NCBI GenBank assembly: GCA_016285515.1
Contig: JAEEQW010000004.1
Span: 1-64,000, forward strand
Direction: 5' to 3'
DNA from: Bacteroidales bacterium
GTDB taxonomy: Bacteria > Bacteroidota > Bacteroidia > Bacteroidales > BM520
DNA length: 64,000 nucleotides
Below are positions 24,633 to 33,723 of the stretch, piece by piece. The translations under genes were made by a program, and so were the position numbers. Under the pieces are notes generated by a model that was not told where the DNA came from, made no database searches, and worked only from the letters and a program-made list of their open reading frames with translations. The first letter of the stretch is position 1, and every line of letters begins with the position of its first letter.

Positions 24633-25418
24633 ATGCAAGACTATCATTTTCAGGAACTTCTTGATATAATGGACCGTCTGAGAGTCGAATGTCCATGGGA
24701 TAAAAAACAAACATTCGACTCCATCAGATGCAATACTATCGAAGAAACCTACGAACTTTCCGATGCAATCATCGAAAAAAATTATCCTGAAATCAAAAAG
24801 GAACTCGGAGACCTTCTTTTGCACGTCGTTTTCTATTCCAAAATGGGTTCCGAACTCTCAGGCGATGATTACTTCGACATCAACGATGTCACTGAAGGTA
24901 TCTGCGAAAAACTTATCCGACGTCATCCTCATATCTATGGTTCTGTAACAGCAAACACATCGGAAGACGTCCTGCAGAACTGGGAAAAAATCAAAATCCA
25001 AAGCGAAAAAAGGAAATCCGTCCTTGAAGGTGTTCCAAAATCACTGCCGGCCATGATTAAAGCTTATAGAATTCAGGAGAAGGCACATGGCATCGGCTTC
25101 GACTGGGACAATAAGGAACAGGTATGGGACAAAGTGCAGGAAGAACTTGAAGAGCTACAGAATGAAATAAAAGCTGACGACAACAGGGAAAACCTTGAAA
25201 TGGAATTTGGCGATGTGCTCTTCGCACTCATCAACTATGCACGCTTCCTTCACATCAACCCCGAAGATGCCCTTGAAAAAAGCAACAGAAAATTCATTTC
25301 CAGATTCCAGAAAGTCGAACAAAAAGTAGCGGAACACCATCAGAATCTTACCGACATGACTCTCGAACAACTCGACAAATATTGGGACGAAGCCAAAAGC
25401 GAAGAAAAAGACAAATAA
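24633..25418 (+). CDS. mazG: MazG nucleoside triphosphate pyrophosphohydrolase
   Basis: 261 residues from the ATG at 24633. An in-frame extension back to 24417 overlaps proS and codes a basic sequence unlike the family. Two MazG units are seen: residues 6-90 (LRVECPWDKKQTFDSI, ETYELSDAI, KKELGDLLLHVVFYSKM) and about 135-225 (EELEELQNEI, EMEFGDVLFALINYAR). It hydrolyses NTPs and dNTPs, including aberrant ones. It lies in a proS-mazG-EEP run with gaps of 11 and 2 bases. Confidence 0.95.
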   Translation: MQDYHFQELLDIMDRLRVECPWDKKQTFDSIRCNTIEETYELSDAIIEKNYPEIKKELGDLLLHVVFYSKMGSELSGDDYFDINDVTEGICEKLIRRHPHIYGSVTANTSEDVLQNWEKIKIQSEKRKSVLEGVPKSLPAMIKAYRIQEKAHGIGFDWDNKEQVWDKVQEELEELQNEIKADDNRENLEMEFGDVLFALINYARFLHINPEDALEKSNRKFISRFQKVEQKVAEHHQNLTDMTLEQLDKYWDEAKSEEKDK

Positions 25419-25420
25419 TA

Positions 25421-26434
25421 ATGAAATCATTTTTCATCATCTTATTTTTTTCGTTATCACTGCATTGTGTATCACAAGAATGCAAATGTCCCCCGGGAAC
25501 CGACCATGTACGAATCGTTTTCTTCAATCTGGAAAATTTCTTCGACACATACGATGACCCATTAAAAAATGATGATGACTATACTCCACGAGGCCTCAAA
25601 GGCTGGAATAAAAAGAAATTTAAAAGCAAAACTTCCAATATTTACAAGACCATTCTCGGTCTGAGTGAATCGGAACCTGTTCCCATTATAGGCATAGCGG
25701 AAATAGAGAACAAACTATGTATCAACGAGTTGTTACACAACACCCCCCTAAAGAAAGTCGATTACAGATACATTCATTATGATTCGCCCGACAAACGCGG
25801 CATTGACGTTGCTTTCATCTACAACCCGAAAGTGTTCACTCCCCTGCGTCATTATCCGATAAATGCAACCATCGATGGTGATCCGCCAACATTAACAAGG
25901 GACATCCTGTATGTTAAAGGCACACTTTGTTCCGGCGACACTCTTCATTTCTTCGTCTGCCATCTCCCTTCAAGACTGGAAGGACAGGCTGCGAGCAACT
26001 ACAAACGGAATTTTGTATGTGACATTATATACCATAATATAGATTCAGTAATTAAAAACAACCCCAATGCCAACATCATCGTCATGGGCGACATGAACGA
26101 CGATCCCTCGGACGAAAGCATATCCGAACACCTCTGCCGAAACAATCTTGTACAGAACATCTCTAAGGACATCATATCCCAGCAAGGCATAGGAACCATC
26201 AAGCACAATGCATTCTGGAATGTCTTTGACCAGATACTCGTATCAAATAATCTTCTTTTTGGGAAAGAAATTACAGTTGCAGATGGAACTGCATACACTG
26301 GCAACTTGAACTTTCTTCTTATAAAAGACAAGAAATTCGGAGGGGTGAAACCGTTACGGACATACAACGGGGCAAAATATCAGGCAGGATACAGCGACCA
26401 TCTTCCGACATATATTGACTTAAAAACAAATTAG
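25421..26434 (+). CDS. Exported endonuclease/exonuclease/phosphatase-family protein
   Basis: 337 residues from the ATG at 25421 (an in-frame ATG at 25382 overlaps mazG). A signal peptide MKSFFIILFFSLSLHCVSQ precedes the EEP fold: VFFNLENFFDT, IAEIEN, DKRGIDVAFIYNP, CHLPSR, MGDMNDDPSDESI and YSDHLPTYID, giving the Asn, Glu, Asp and His residues of the metal-dependent active site. The substrate (nucleic acid, lipid or phosphoester) cannot be told. It ends before a strong bidirectional terminator. Confidence 0.9.
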   Translation: MKSFFIILFFSLSLHCVSQECKCPPGTDHVRIVFFNLENFFDTYDDPLKNDDDYTPRGLKGWNKKKFKSKTSNIYKTILGLSESEPVPIIGIAEIENKLCINELLHNTPLKKVDYRYIHYDSPDKRGIDVAFIYNPKVFTPLRHYPINATIDGDPPTLTRDILYVKGTLCSGDTLHFFVCHLPSRLEGQAASNYKRNFVCDIIYHNIDSVIKNNPNANIIVMGDMNDDPSDESISEHLCRNNLVQNISKDIISQQGIGTIKHNAFWNVFDQILVSNNLLFGKEITVADGTAYTGNLNFLLIKDKKFGGVKPLRTYNGAKYQAGYSDHLPTYIDLKTN

Positions 26435-26443
26435 TTATAAAAC

Positions 26444-26472
26444 AAAAAAAGGTGCCTGCGGGCACCTTTTTT
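26444..26472. terminator. Bidirectional intrinsic terminator
   Basis: AAAAGGTGCC-TGCG-GGCACCTTTT has perfect arms with A and T runs on both sides. It ends the proS-mazG-EEP run on the plus strand and the tRNA-Val transcript on the minus strand. Confidence 0.9.
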
Positions 26473-26483
26473 AATTTCCAAAG

Positions 26484-26558
26484 TGAGATATACAAGATTC
26501 GAACTGGTGACCTCTTGCCTGTCAAGCAAGCGCTCTAAACCAACTGAGCTAATATCTC
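26484..26558 (-). tRNA. tRNA-Val (GAC)
   Basis: 75 bases. The acceptor arms GAGATAT / ATATCTC pair, the T loop is TTCGAAT, and the anticodon stem CTTGC / GCAAG encloses TTGACAG with anticodon GAC. Discriminator A, no encoded CCA. Confidence 0.92.
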
Positions 26559-26660
26559 ATCTTTTTCACGCTGCAAATATATATAAAATTTTGTTTATAA
26601 CTCTGTTTATAGAAAAAAAACTTTTTTTTAAAAAAACTCTTATAAATACCAATTTATTAT

Positions 26661-26668
26661 TAATTTTG
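26661..26668 (+). promoter_or_regulatory. Promoter -7 box for the OmpA-family gene
   Basis: TAATTTTG followed by C matches TAnnTTTG and would give a leader of about 80 bases before the ATG at 26753. The 26559-26752 gap holds nothing else that was recognised. Confidence 0.55.
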
Positions 26669-26752
26669 CAAAGTGTGTGCAAAAGACTACTATCGCACAC
26701 AACAAATTTTTATGCTTAGTATGTAAAATAATGTAATACAAATAATTAAGTT

Positions 26753-29320
26753 ATGAAAAGAATTGTACAATTAACTAAGTGGGCGCTTTTATGTTTTGCA
26801 ATGACAATCGTATTTACGCCTAATGCAAAAGCACAAAGCTACAATGAATTCCAAGGTGACAACTATGGCGGAATCAACAGTGTGTACGACAATCCTGCAA
26901 ATCTTGCAGATTCACGCTACATTTTCGACATGACACTCTTAGGAGGTTCCCTCAATGCCTACAATGATTACTTCGGTCTTCAGAGAAGGCTGATGTTCCA
27001 AACCATCAACGTGTTCAATAACACAAGAAGAAATGCATACAGAAACATTCTTCTTAATGAACCGTGGGATTATCCAACTGATGTCACTGCTAAAGACAGA
27101 TTTGTCACCAGAAATGGTAACCCCAACAGTGGCAAAACCTACAACCTCAACACAGCTTTTGATGTTCAGTTACTCAACTTCATGTTTACCTTTAACCATG
27201 ACAAGATGGGTATCGGATTCACAGCAAGAACTCGTGGCATCACTTCAATAAACGGTGTGTCACAGAATATGGCAGACTTATGGTTCTATGAAGGTCAGGA
27301 CTATGATTTCACAAATTCATACCCAATCCTCAATGAAACATCAAGATACGCCAATGCAAACTGGGCTGAAATAGGTCTCTCTTTCGGAACTCAGATTGTT
27401 GACGCAGGTGCCAACTACCTCAAAGGCGGTATCACCCTTAAGGCTTATAAAGGTCTCACCGCCATGTATTTCATCACTGACAATGTTGACGTCAAAATAG
27501 TTGATGCTACAGACGATGTGGTTCTCAACTACGACGGTGAAGGCAGAATCATGTATGGAATTTCTGAAGGTTACAACGCAGCTTACCGTGCCAACATCAT
27601 CAACAAACGTCAAAACAGTGACAATCCTTATGACTACCAGAATGTCGGCATATTTGACGTATTCAAAACTGTCGTAAACGGTTCACGCTACCTCAACAAG
27701 GAATTCTTCAAAAACTTAGGATTCGGCTTGGACTTGGGACTCATCTATGAATGGAGACCTAACTACGAGGATTACAAATATGACATGGACGGTCAGACAG
27801 GTCTTACAAGAAATGACCTTAACAAATACACTCTTAAGGTTGCTCTTTCAGTCAATGACCTGATGCTCAAAAACATGAAATATACAAGAGATGCAGCTTT
27901 GACTTCCATGATGTACAAAGGCACTAACACAGCTTTCAACTCAGGTAATTTCAACGACTTCATGTCAATGTCAACCACTGAACTTAACACAGCTATTACC
28001 AATTCATTTGGTGCCGCAAATTTAACTGCTGCCGATGATGCATTCTATGTAAAAGTCTCCCCTACCGTCAACCTCAACGTTGATTATAGAATAAGCAAAT
28101 CAAATTTCTTCGTGAACTTAGGCGGAATTGTTCCATTCTCAGCATTCTCAAAATTTGCTGTCAACGAATTTGACAAAAACTACGTAACAGTTCACAACAA
28201 TACCATTATCAACCTCACCCCAAGATACGAAAGAAGATACTTCGGAGTTTCTCTCCCTGTTACTTTCCTTCCTGACTATATGGGTGGTGCCGGCGGCAAT
28301 GGCAATAACACCTACGCTCCTGTTAACGTAGGTTTAGGTTTCAGACTTGGTCCTGTTTGGGTTGGTTCCAACACAGCTGTCACAAGTCTCCTCCAAAACT
28401 ATTGGAATGGTGTTGATCTCTGCGCAGCAGTTAAGATACCTATTCTTTACAAGGCTCCTAAGGATATCGACGGTGACGGCGTTTCCGATGCTAAAGATGA
28501 ATGCATGTACATTCCTGGCCCTTGGGAACTTCGTGGTTGTCCTGATACTGATGGTGATGGTATCACTGATAATGAAGATGATTGCCCATTGACACCTGGT
28601 GTTCCACAATTCAATGGCTGTCCTGATACTGATGGTGATGGCATACCTGACAAAGATGACAAATGTCCATACGAACCAGGCTTACCTAAGTTCCAAGGTT
28701 GTCCTGACAGAGACGGTGACGGTATTCCTGATTATGAAGACAAGTGCCCAGATGTTCCTGGCGTTAAGGAATTACAAGGTTGCCCAAGAATCTCTGACAG
28801 AGATGGTGATGGCATTCCTGACGATGAAGATGATTGTCCAGATACTCCTGGTCTGCCTAAATATCATGGTTGTCCTGATACCGATGGCGACGGCATACCT
28901 GACATTTATGACCAGTGCCCAACTATCCCTGGTACAATTGAAAACTATGGCTGCCCAGACAACTATCGTAAGGTAATAGGCGGCAATGATATACCTGGCG
29001 TCAACTTCGACACCAATAAGGATATCGTTAAGACACAGTACTTCGCAGAACTCGACCACTTCGCAGAAGAAATAAAGGCTTGCAAGAATCCTAAGGTTCA
29101 TATCACAGGCCACTGCGATACCACAGGTAACGATGCAATCAACGACCCATTGGCTGTTAGAAGAGCTGAATCAGTTAAGAGATATCTCGTTAGCAAGGGC
29201 GTTGATCCTAACATCATCACCACATCCGGTGAAGGCTCACACAGTCCTGTTGCTACTAACAAGACCAAAGAAGGCCGCGCTAAGAACCGTAGAGTCGAAA
29301 TCGAAGCTACATTCAAATAA
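26753..29320 (+). CDS. OmpA-family outer-membrane protein with TSP3 repeats
   Basis: 855 residues. The signal peptide ends near AKA-Q (about 27). Residues about 28-565 form a predicted beta-rich barrel of the DUF5723 type often found before this arrangement. Six calcium-binding thrombospondin type 3 repeats follow (about 571-737, each with a DGDGI/V-D core and a C-P pair), then an OmpA peptidoglycan-binding domain (about 738-855; NFDTNKDIVK, ITGHCDTTGNDAIND, AVRRAESVKRYL, GRAKNRRVEI). It should anchor the outer membrane to the cell wall. It has its own promoter and a strong terminator, so it is a single-gene unit. Confidence 0.92.
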   Translation: MKRIVQLTKWALLCFAMTIVFTPNAKAQSYNEFQGDNYGGINSVYDNPANLADSRYIFDMTLLGGSLNAYNDYFGLQRRLMFQTINVFNNTRRNAYRNILLNEPWDYPTDVTAKDRFVTRNGNPNSGKTYNLNTAFDVQLLNFMFTFNHDKMGIGFTARTRGITSINGVSQNMADLWFYEGQDYDFTNSYPILNETSRYANANWAEIGLSFGTQIVDAGANYLKGGITLKAYKGLTAMYFITDNVDVKIVDATDDVVLNYDGEGRIMYGISEGYNAAYRANIINKRQNSDNPYDYQNVGIFDVFKTVVNGSRYLNKEFFKNLGFGLDLGLIYEWRPNYEDYKYDMDGQTGLTRNDLNKYTLKVALSVNDLMLKNMKYTRDAALTSMMYKGTNTAFNSGNFNDFMSMSTTELNTAITNSFGAANLTAADDAFYVKVSPTVNLNVDYRISKSNFFVNLGGIVPFSAFSKFAVNEFDKNYVTVHNNTIINLTPRYERRYFGVSLPVTFLPDYMGGAGGNGNNTYAPVNVGLGFRLGPVWVGSNTAVTSLLQNYWNGVDLCAAVKIPILYKAPKDIDGDGVSDAKDECMYIPGPWELRGCPDTDGDGITDNEDDCPLTPGVPQFNGCPDTDGDGIPDKDDKCPYEPGLPKFQGCPDRDGDGIPDYEDKCPDVPGVKELQGCPRISDRDGDGIPDDEDDCPDTPGLPKYHGCPDTDGDGIPDIYDQCPTIPGTIENYGCPDNYRKVIGGNDIPGVNFDTNKDIVKTQYFAELDHFAEEIKACKNPKVHITGHCDTTGNDAINDPLAVRRAESVKRYLVSKGVDPNIITTSGEGSHSPVATNKTKEGRAKNRRVEIEATFK
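28463..28962 (+). repeat. Six TSP3 repeats inside the OmpA-family gene
   Basis: Units of about 25-28 codons share GATGGTGATGGC-like cores coding D-x-DGDG-I-x-D and a GCPD junction. At DNA level the copies are similar but not identical; they are coding repeats that bind calcium in known TSP3 proteins. Confidence 0.85.
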
Positions 29321-29336
29321 ACCAATAATTCAGGTT

Positions 29337-29370
29337 AAAAAAACCGCAACTGATGTTGCGGTTTTTTTTT
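29337..29370 (+). terminator. Intrinsic terminator after the OmpA-family gene
   Basis: AAACCGCAAC-TGAT-GTTGCGGTTT is a perfect stem with a T run of ten, 17 bases after the stop. Confidence 0.92.
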
Positions 29371-29391
29371 ACTTGCTAATATTTTAATATC

Positions 29392-31578
29392 ATGAGAAAA
29401 TTTTTATCAGTTATAATCGTATCCCTGGTGGCTCTCACCACGTTCGGCCAGAAACAACTAACACTTGACGACTTCGTCAGAAACTATACCTTCAGGCAAA
29501 ACTCCGTATATGGCATCGTATCCATGAATGACGGAGTCCACTATACAACTCTCGAAAACAACAGCATCGTCAAATACTCATACGAAACGGGCATGCCTGT
29601 CGAAACCATTCTCGACATTAGCAAGGCTCCAGACAACTATTCCAAAATCAGAATAGCATCATACTCTATGAGCGAAAACGAAACCAAAATTCTCCTTGCC
29701 ACCAATGTTGAATACATATATCGCCGATCATTCACAGCCGACTACTATATATATGATATTGCAAAAGACTCATATTCAAAACTTTCCGACAATGGAAAGC
29801 AACAACTTGCAACTTTCTCGCCTAATGGTGACAAAGTGGCCTTCGTTAGAGAGAACAATCTTTTCATAAAAGATTTGAATGCAAACAAAGAAACACAGAT
29901 TACGTTCGACGGCAAATTCAACTATATCATAAATGGCGCACCAGACTGGGTATATGAAGAAGAATTCGGGTTCAACAAAGGATTCCAATGGTCAACCGAT
30001 GGCAACAAATTGGCTTTCATGAGATTCGATGAAAGCAATGTCAGAATGTTTAACATGACAATGTATCAGGGTCAGAAACCTTCATACGATAACAACAAGT
30101 TATATCCTGAAAATCACACATTCAAATATCCGAAAGCAGGTGAAGACAACTCTCTCGTCACAATAAAAGTCTATGACATCAACACCGGCAAAATAACCGA
30201 TATGAATGTTGGTCCTGAAACCAACCAGTATATTCCACGAATATTCTGGACCAAAAAAGCAAACACTCTTGCCATACTCAGAGTCAACAGACTGCAGAAC
30301 AAAATGGAGATTCTGTACGCCGATGCCGATTCCGGAAACTCAGAAGTCGTATATACTGAAGAGAACAAATATTATATAGATGAAAGCAATTACGACAACA
30401 TCAAGTTCATAGACGACAAACAGTTCCTTCTCACAAGTGAAAGGGACGGCTATATGCATATATACCTATATAATATATATACACACGAATACAAACAAAT
30501 AACCAAAGGCGAATGGGATGTAAGGTCTTTCGATGGATTTGACCCGAGCACAAAGACTGTATTCTACACAGCTTCAGATGTCACACCTATACAGACCAAC
30601 CTGTTTTCTGTAAGACTTGACGGCAAAAAACTGACAAAACTTAACAGCAGGGACGGGACAAACTCAGCTGTTTATTCCACAGGATACAAATATTTCATCA
30701 ACTATTTCTCGAATTCAACCACTCCGAATTATGTAACTCTCTGCAACAGAAGCGGAAAGCTGATCAGAATCTTGGAAGACAACAAGGAATACATAGAGCA
30801 GATTTCCGAATACAACTATACCACCAAGGAATTCTTTACTTTCACAACTCCTAACGGTGATGTCCTTAACGGTTACATGCTTAAGCCTGTTAATTTTAAC
30901 GAGAACAAAAAGTATCCTGTTGTTATGACGCAATACAGTGGGCCTAATTCACAAAGTGTCGTTGACTCATGGTCATTCAACTGGCATAACTATCTGAGTC
31001 AGGAAGGATTTTTAACTGTGTGCATCGATCCAAGAGGCACGGCGGCAAGAGGTGAAGAATTCAGAAAATGCACATACCTCCAAATAGGCAAATACGAAAC
31101 CGAAGACCAGATTTCAGCTGCAAAATACCTGCAGACACTTCCATACGTTGATGGTGACAACATATCCATAATCGGATGGAGTTATGGCGGTTTCATGGTA
31201 TCACTCTGCATGACCAAAACCGATGTGTTCAAAGCCGGCGTAGCCGTCGCTCCCGTCACAAACTGGAGATATTACGACAACATCTACACCGAAAGATACA
31301 TGAGAACCCCTCAGGAAAATCCAAACGGATACGATGACAATTCGCCTATCTCACATGCTGAAGAGCTCAGTGGACGTCTGCTGCTGATACACGGCACAGC
31401 TGATGACAATGTGCACTTCCAAAACTCAATAGAGTTTTCAGAAAGACTGGTACAAGCCAACAAGCAATTCGACTTCATGTGCTACAACAATAGGAATCAT
31501 GGGATATACGGAGGCAACACATCACGTCACCTGTACACCAAAGTCGTTGATTTCCTGAAGTTTAACCTGATGAAATAA
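29392..31578 (+). CDS. Dipeptidyl peptidase IV (S9B serine peptidase)
   Basis: 728 residues, normal for bacterial DPP IV. A signal peptide MRKFLSVIIVSLVALTTFGQ is followed by the beta-propeller (about 30-470, with the substrate-binding DWVYEEEF) and the alpha/beta-hydrolase domain. The catalytic Ser is in GWSYGGFMVS, Asp in GTADDNVHFQNS and His in NRNHGIYGG. It removes X-Pro dipeptides from peptides in the periplasm, a common trait of peptide-using Bacteroidales. It begins 22 bases after the preceding terminator, and no -7 box was found close by. Confidence 0.95.
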   Translation: MRKFLSVIIVSLVALTTFGQKQLTLDDFVRNYTFRQNSVYGIVSMNDGVHYTTLENNSIVKYSYETGMPVETILDISKAPDNYSKIRIASYSMSENETKILLATNVEYIYRRSFTADYYIYDIAKDSYSKLSDNGKQQLATFSPNGDKVAFVRENNLFIKDLNANKETQITFDGKFNYIINGAPDWVYEEEFGFNKGFQWSTDGNKLAFMRFDESNVRMFNMTMYQGQKPSYDNNKLYPENHTFKYPKAGEDNSLVTIKVYDINTGKITDMNVGPETNQYIPRIFWTKKANTLAILRVNRLQNKMEILYADADSGNSEVVYTEENKYYIDESNYDNIKFIDDKQFLLTSERDGYMHIYLYNIYTHEYKQITKGEWDVRSFDGFDPSTKTVFYTASDVTPIQTNLFSVRLDGKKLTKLNSRDGTNSAVYSTGYKYFINYFSNSTTPNYVTLCNRSGKLIRILEDNKEYIEQISEYNYTTKEFFTFTTPNGDVLNGYMLKPVNFNENKKYPVVMTQYSGPNSQSVVDSWSFNWHNYLSQEGFLTVCIDPRGTAARGEEFRKCTYLQIGKYETEDQISAAKYLQTLPYVDGDNISIIGWSYGGFMVSLCMTKTDVFKAGVAVAPVTNWRYYDNIYTERYMRTPQENPNGYDDNSPISHAEELSGRLLLIHGTADDNVHFQNSIEFSERLVQANKQFDFMCYNNRNHGIYGGNTSRHLYTKVVDFLKFNLMK

Positions 31579-31616
31579 ATTTTACACAAAATAAAGTTCA
31601 TTATCTCAGAAATTTA

Positions 31617-31624
31617 TATCTTTG
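31617..31624 (+). promoter_or_regulatory. Promoter -7 box for rpsU
   Basis: TATCTTTG followed by C matches TAnnTTTG exactly, 50 bases before the rpsU ATG. Confidence 0.7.
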
Positions 31625-31673
31625 CACCCGCAAAAAATTAGTTATTAACAAATTTAAGAAAGAGGTATTTTTT

Positions 31674-31871
31674 ATGATTTTAGTTCCTGTAAAAGAAGGC
31701 GAAAGCATTGACAAGGCTTTAAAGAAATTAAAAAGAAAATTTGAGAAAACCGGTTACGTCAAAGAATTGAGAAACCGCAAAAAATTCACAAAGCCATCAG
31801 TTGCAAAGCGCGATATGATGATGAAGGCAAAGTACGTTCAGCATCTCAGAACCATGCAGGAAAACGCATAA
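31674..31871 (+). CDS. rpsU: 30S ribosomal protein S21
   Basis: 65 residues. MILVPVKEGESIDKALKKLKRKFEKTG and the basic tail ending in LRTMQENA are characteristic of S21 from Bacteroidetes. In this phylum S21 is part of the ribosome set-up that sequesters the anti-Shine-Dalgarno region. A perfect -7 box lies upstream and a long hairpin with a T run follows 22 bases after the stop. Confidence 0.97.
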   Translation: MILVPVKEGESIDKALKKLKRKFEKTGYVKELRNRKKFTKPSVAKRDMMMKAKYVQHLRTMQENA

Positions 31872-31893
31872 TTTATTTGCGTAAAATAAGATT

Positions 31894-31948
31894 GATGTTT
31901 CGAAATTTTTCGTTATCTTTAACGAAAATTTCGGAACATCTTTTTTTT
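31894..31948 (+). terminator. Long hairpin terminator between rpsU and the Xer gene
   Basis: GATGTT-CGAAA-TTTTCGTTA pairs with TAACGAAAA-TTTCG-AACATC (31894-31940) around a TCTT loop and is followed by eight T. The T run ends exactly at the ATG of the recombinase gene, so any read-through transcript holds the start codon at the foot of the stem. Confidence 0.85.
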
Positions 31949-32863
31949 ATGGATAACATATTATCAATCAAAGAAATAACCGATTTCATTGATTATCTTT
32001 CATACGAAAAACGTATGTCAGGGTTGACTGTTCAGTCCTACAAAAAGGATTTGTCCGACTTTTATAACTACATTCACTCCATATACGGAATAGAAGATTT
32101 CAATCTTGTGTCCACTTCCGTAGTGAGAAGTTGGATAGCAGACATGATGGACAGCGGGAAAGCGAAAACCACTGTAAACAGAAAACTGTCATGTCTGCGT
32201 TCGTTCTACAAATTCGCAAACAGGCAGAAACTGCTTGACAACAATCCGACCAAACTGATTGTTGGTCTCAAGAAAGACAAAATGCTTCCCACATTTCTTA
32301 CCGAAACAGAGTTGTTTGAAGTCATTGACGATGACAACTACAAAGACAATTTTGAAGGGAAAAGGGACAGGATTGTACTGATAATATTAGGTGGCACCGG
32401 CATCAGACGTGCAGAACTGATAGATTTGAAAATACAGTCCGTAGATCATTCGGCAAAGCAGTTAAAGGTTAGAGGCAAACGTGACAAGGAAAGGCTGATA
32501 CCGATAAGCGATAATATTATAAAGGTATTGGACGAATATATTTCTGCAAGAAATGAGCTGATAGAAGAGAAGCAGATTGAGGATGAAGGCTGGCTGATTT
32601 TAAGTGACAAGGGGAAAAAGTCCTATCCGGAGATGATATACAGGATAGTGAATGAGAGATTGGATTCAATAAATCGCAAAGGCAAAAAGAGTCCGCATAT
32701 ACTACGGCACACCTTTGCAACGTTATTATTAAATGAAGGTGCGGAGATAAATGCGGTGAAGGAATTGCTTGGACATGCAAGTCTGTCAGCCACACAGATT
32801 TACACGCACAACACAATAGAAAAGATAAAGAAGACATACGAAAGCGCGCATCCACGCGCATAA
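31949..32863 (+). CDS. Tyrosine recombinase, XerC/XerD family
   Basis: 304 residues from the ATG at 31949. An upstream in-frame start at 31877 lies inside the terminator hairpin and codes no family sequence. The SAM-like N-terminal domain (about 1-95) precedes the catalytic domain with the Arg in GTGIRRAELIDL, HILRHTFATLLLNEGA, LLGHASLSATQIYTH and the nucleophilic Tyr in the last motif. Length and neighbourhood (rpsU, hpf, tRNAs, tuf) point to the chromosome-dimer resolution type rather than a mobile-element integrase. C versus D could not be decided. Confidence 0.93.
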   Translation: MDNILSIKEITDFIDYLSYEKRMSGLTVQSYKKDLSDFYNYIHSIYGIEDFNLVSTSVVRSWIADMMDSGKAKTTVNRKLSCLRSFYKFANRQKLLDNNPTKLIVGLKKDKMLPTFLTETELFEVIDDDNYKDNFEGKRDRIVLIILGGTGIRRAELIDLKIQSVDHSAKQLKVRGKRDKERLIPISDNIIKVLDEYISARNELIEEKQIEDEGWLILSDKGKKSYPEMIYRIVNERLDSINRKGKKSPHILRHTFATLLLNEGAEINAVKELLGHASLSATQIYTHNTIEKIKKTYESAHPRA

Positions 32864-32887
32864 TTAATAACCTAAAACTAATAAATC

Positions 32888-33187
32888 ATGAACATTAATG
32901 TAAACGCAGTTGGTTTCAAAACAGATGTCAAATTAGATGAATTCATTGACAAGAAGGTATCCAAGTTAGAATCAGTTTATGAAAGAATTCAAGGAGCTGA
33001 AGTAACTTTACGATTAGATGCCAAGGAAAAGGACTCAAACAAGGTGGCAGAAATCAGATTACAGGTTCCTGGAGAAAACATTTTTGCAAAAAAGCAATGC
33101 GACACATTTGAGGAGGCCATAGACAATTGCGTGGAAGCCATTAGAAAACAGACAGTTAAGAGAAAGGAGAAAATTAGTAACAAATAG
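32888..33187 (+). CDS. hpf: Ribosome hibernation-promoting factor, HPF/RaiA family
   Basis: 99 residues, the short form. MNINVNAVGFKTDVKLDEFIDKKVSKLE with AEVTLRLD and the basic C-terminus TVKRKEKISNK match the HPF/YfiA fold. It binds the decoding centre of idle 70S ribosomes in slow growth. It follows the Xer gene by 24 bases and precedes the tRNA promoter. Confidence 0.93.
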   Translation: MNINVNAVGFKTDVKLDEFIDKKVSKLESVYERIQGAEVTLRLDAKEKDSNKVAEIRLQVPGENIFAKKQCDTFEEAIDNCVEAIRKQTVKRKEKISNK

Positions 33188-33208
33188 GAAAAAAAATTTT
33201 TCAAAAAA

Positions 33209-33240
33209 TTGAAACAATTTAAAAAAAAGGTATATCTTTG
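33209..33240 (+). promoter_or_regulatory. Promoter of the tRNA-tuf cluster
   Basis: TTG at 33209-33211 and TATCTTTG at 33233-33240, separated by 21 bases, fit both boxes of the Bacteroidetes consensus. Transcripts would start about 60 bases before tRNA-Thr. Confidence 0.75.
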
Positions 33241-33304
33241 CACACGCAATTTTGGTAAAGAAAAGAGCCAGAATTCGTGTGCAAAGAGTGCTAATTGAAA
33301 ATTT

Positions 33305-33377
33305 GCCGATGTAGCTCAGTTGGTAGAGCAGCTGATTTGTAATCAGCCGGTCGGCGGTTCGACCCCGTCCATCGGCT
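33305..33377 (+). tRNA. tRNA-Thr (TGT)
   Basis: 73 bases. The acceptor arms GCCGATG / CATCGGC pair, and the anticodon stem CTGAT / ATCAG encloses TTGTA with anticodon TGT. Discriminator T, no encoded CCA. Confidence 0.95.
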
Positions 33378-33395
33378 CAATCTTAATCGAGATTA

Positions 33396-33477
33396 GGGAA
33401 GATACCAGAGCGGTCAAATGGGGCAGACTGTAAATCTGTTGGCTAAGCCTTCCGTGGTTCGAATCCACGTCTTCCCA
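33396..33477 (+). tRNA. tRNA-Tyr (GTA)
   Basis: 82 bases with a long variable arm (class II). The acceptor arms GGGAAGA / TCTTCCC pair, and the anticodon loop CTGTAAA gives GTA. Discriminator A. Confidence 0.95.
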
Positions 33478-33480
33478 CGA

Positions 33481-33513
33481 AAGAATGAGTAAGAAATTAC
33501 CCATTCTTTTTTG
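33481..33513 (+). terminator. Hairpin with T run between tRNA-Tyr and tRNA-Gly
   Basis: AAAGAATG-A-GTAA pairs with TTAC-C-CATTCTTT and is followed by TTT. It looks like an intrinsic terminator inside the tRNA cluster, yet no promoter fits in the 8 bases before tRNA-Gly. It may be partial or a processing signal. Confidence 0.6.
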
Positions 33514-33521
33514 TCAAAAGG

Positions 33522-33594
33522 CGGGAGTAGCTCATCCGGTAGAGCGACAGCCTTCCAAGCTGTAGGTGGCGGGTTCGAGTCCCGTTTCTCGCTC
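33522..33594 (+). tRNA. tRNA-Gly (TCC)
   Basis: 73 bases. The acceptor arms GCGGGAG / TTCTCGC pair with two G-T pairs, and the anticodon stem ACAGC / GCTGT encloses CTTCCAA with anticodon TCC. Confidence 0.95.
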
Positions 33595-33602
33595 TTCATT
33601 TA

Positions 33603-33674
<72 letters not shown>

Positions 33675-33723
33675 CGGTGTTTTTAAGAAAGAAATTATCC
33701 ACAAAACTTAAATATTAGAAAAA

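Noticed and set aside
28463-28962. Regular DNA repeats that could be taken for a CRISPR or satellite
   Set aside because: They are in-frame TSP3 calcium-binding repeats of an OmpA-family protein and differ from copy to copy.
31949-32863. Tyrosine recombinase next to a tRNA cluster, as in integrated elements
   Set aside because: Length, motifs and neighbours (rpsU, hpf, tuf) fit the housekeeping Xer type; no attachment-site repeats or cargo genes are seen.
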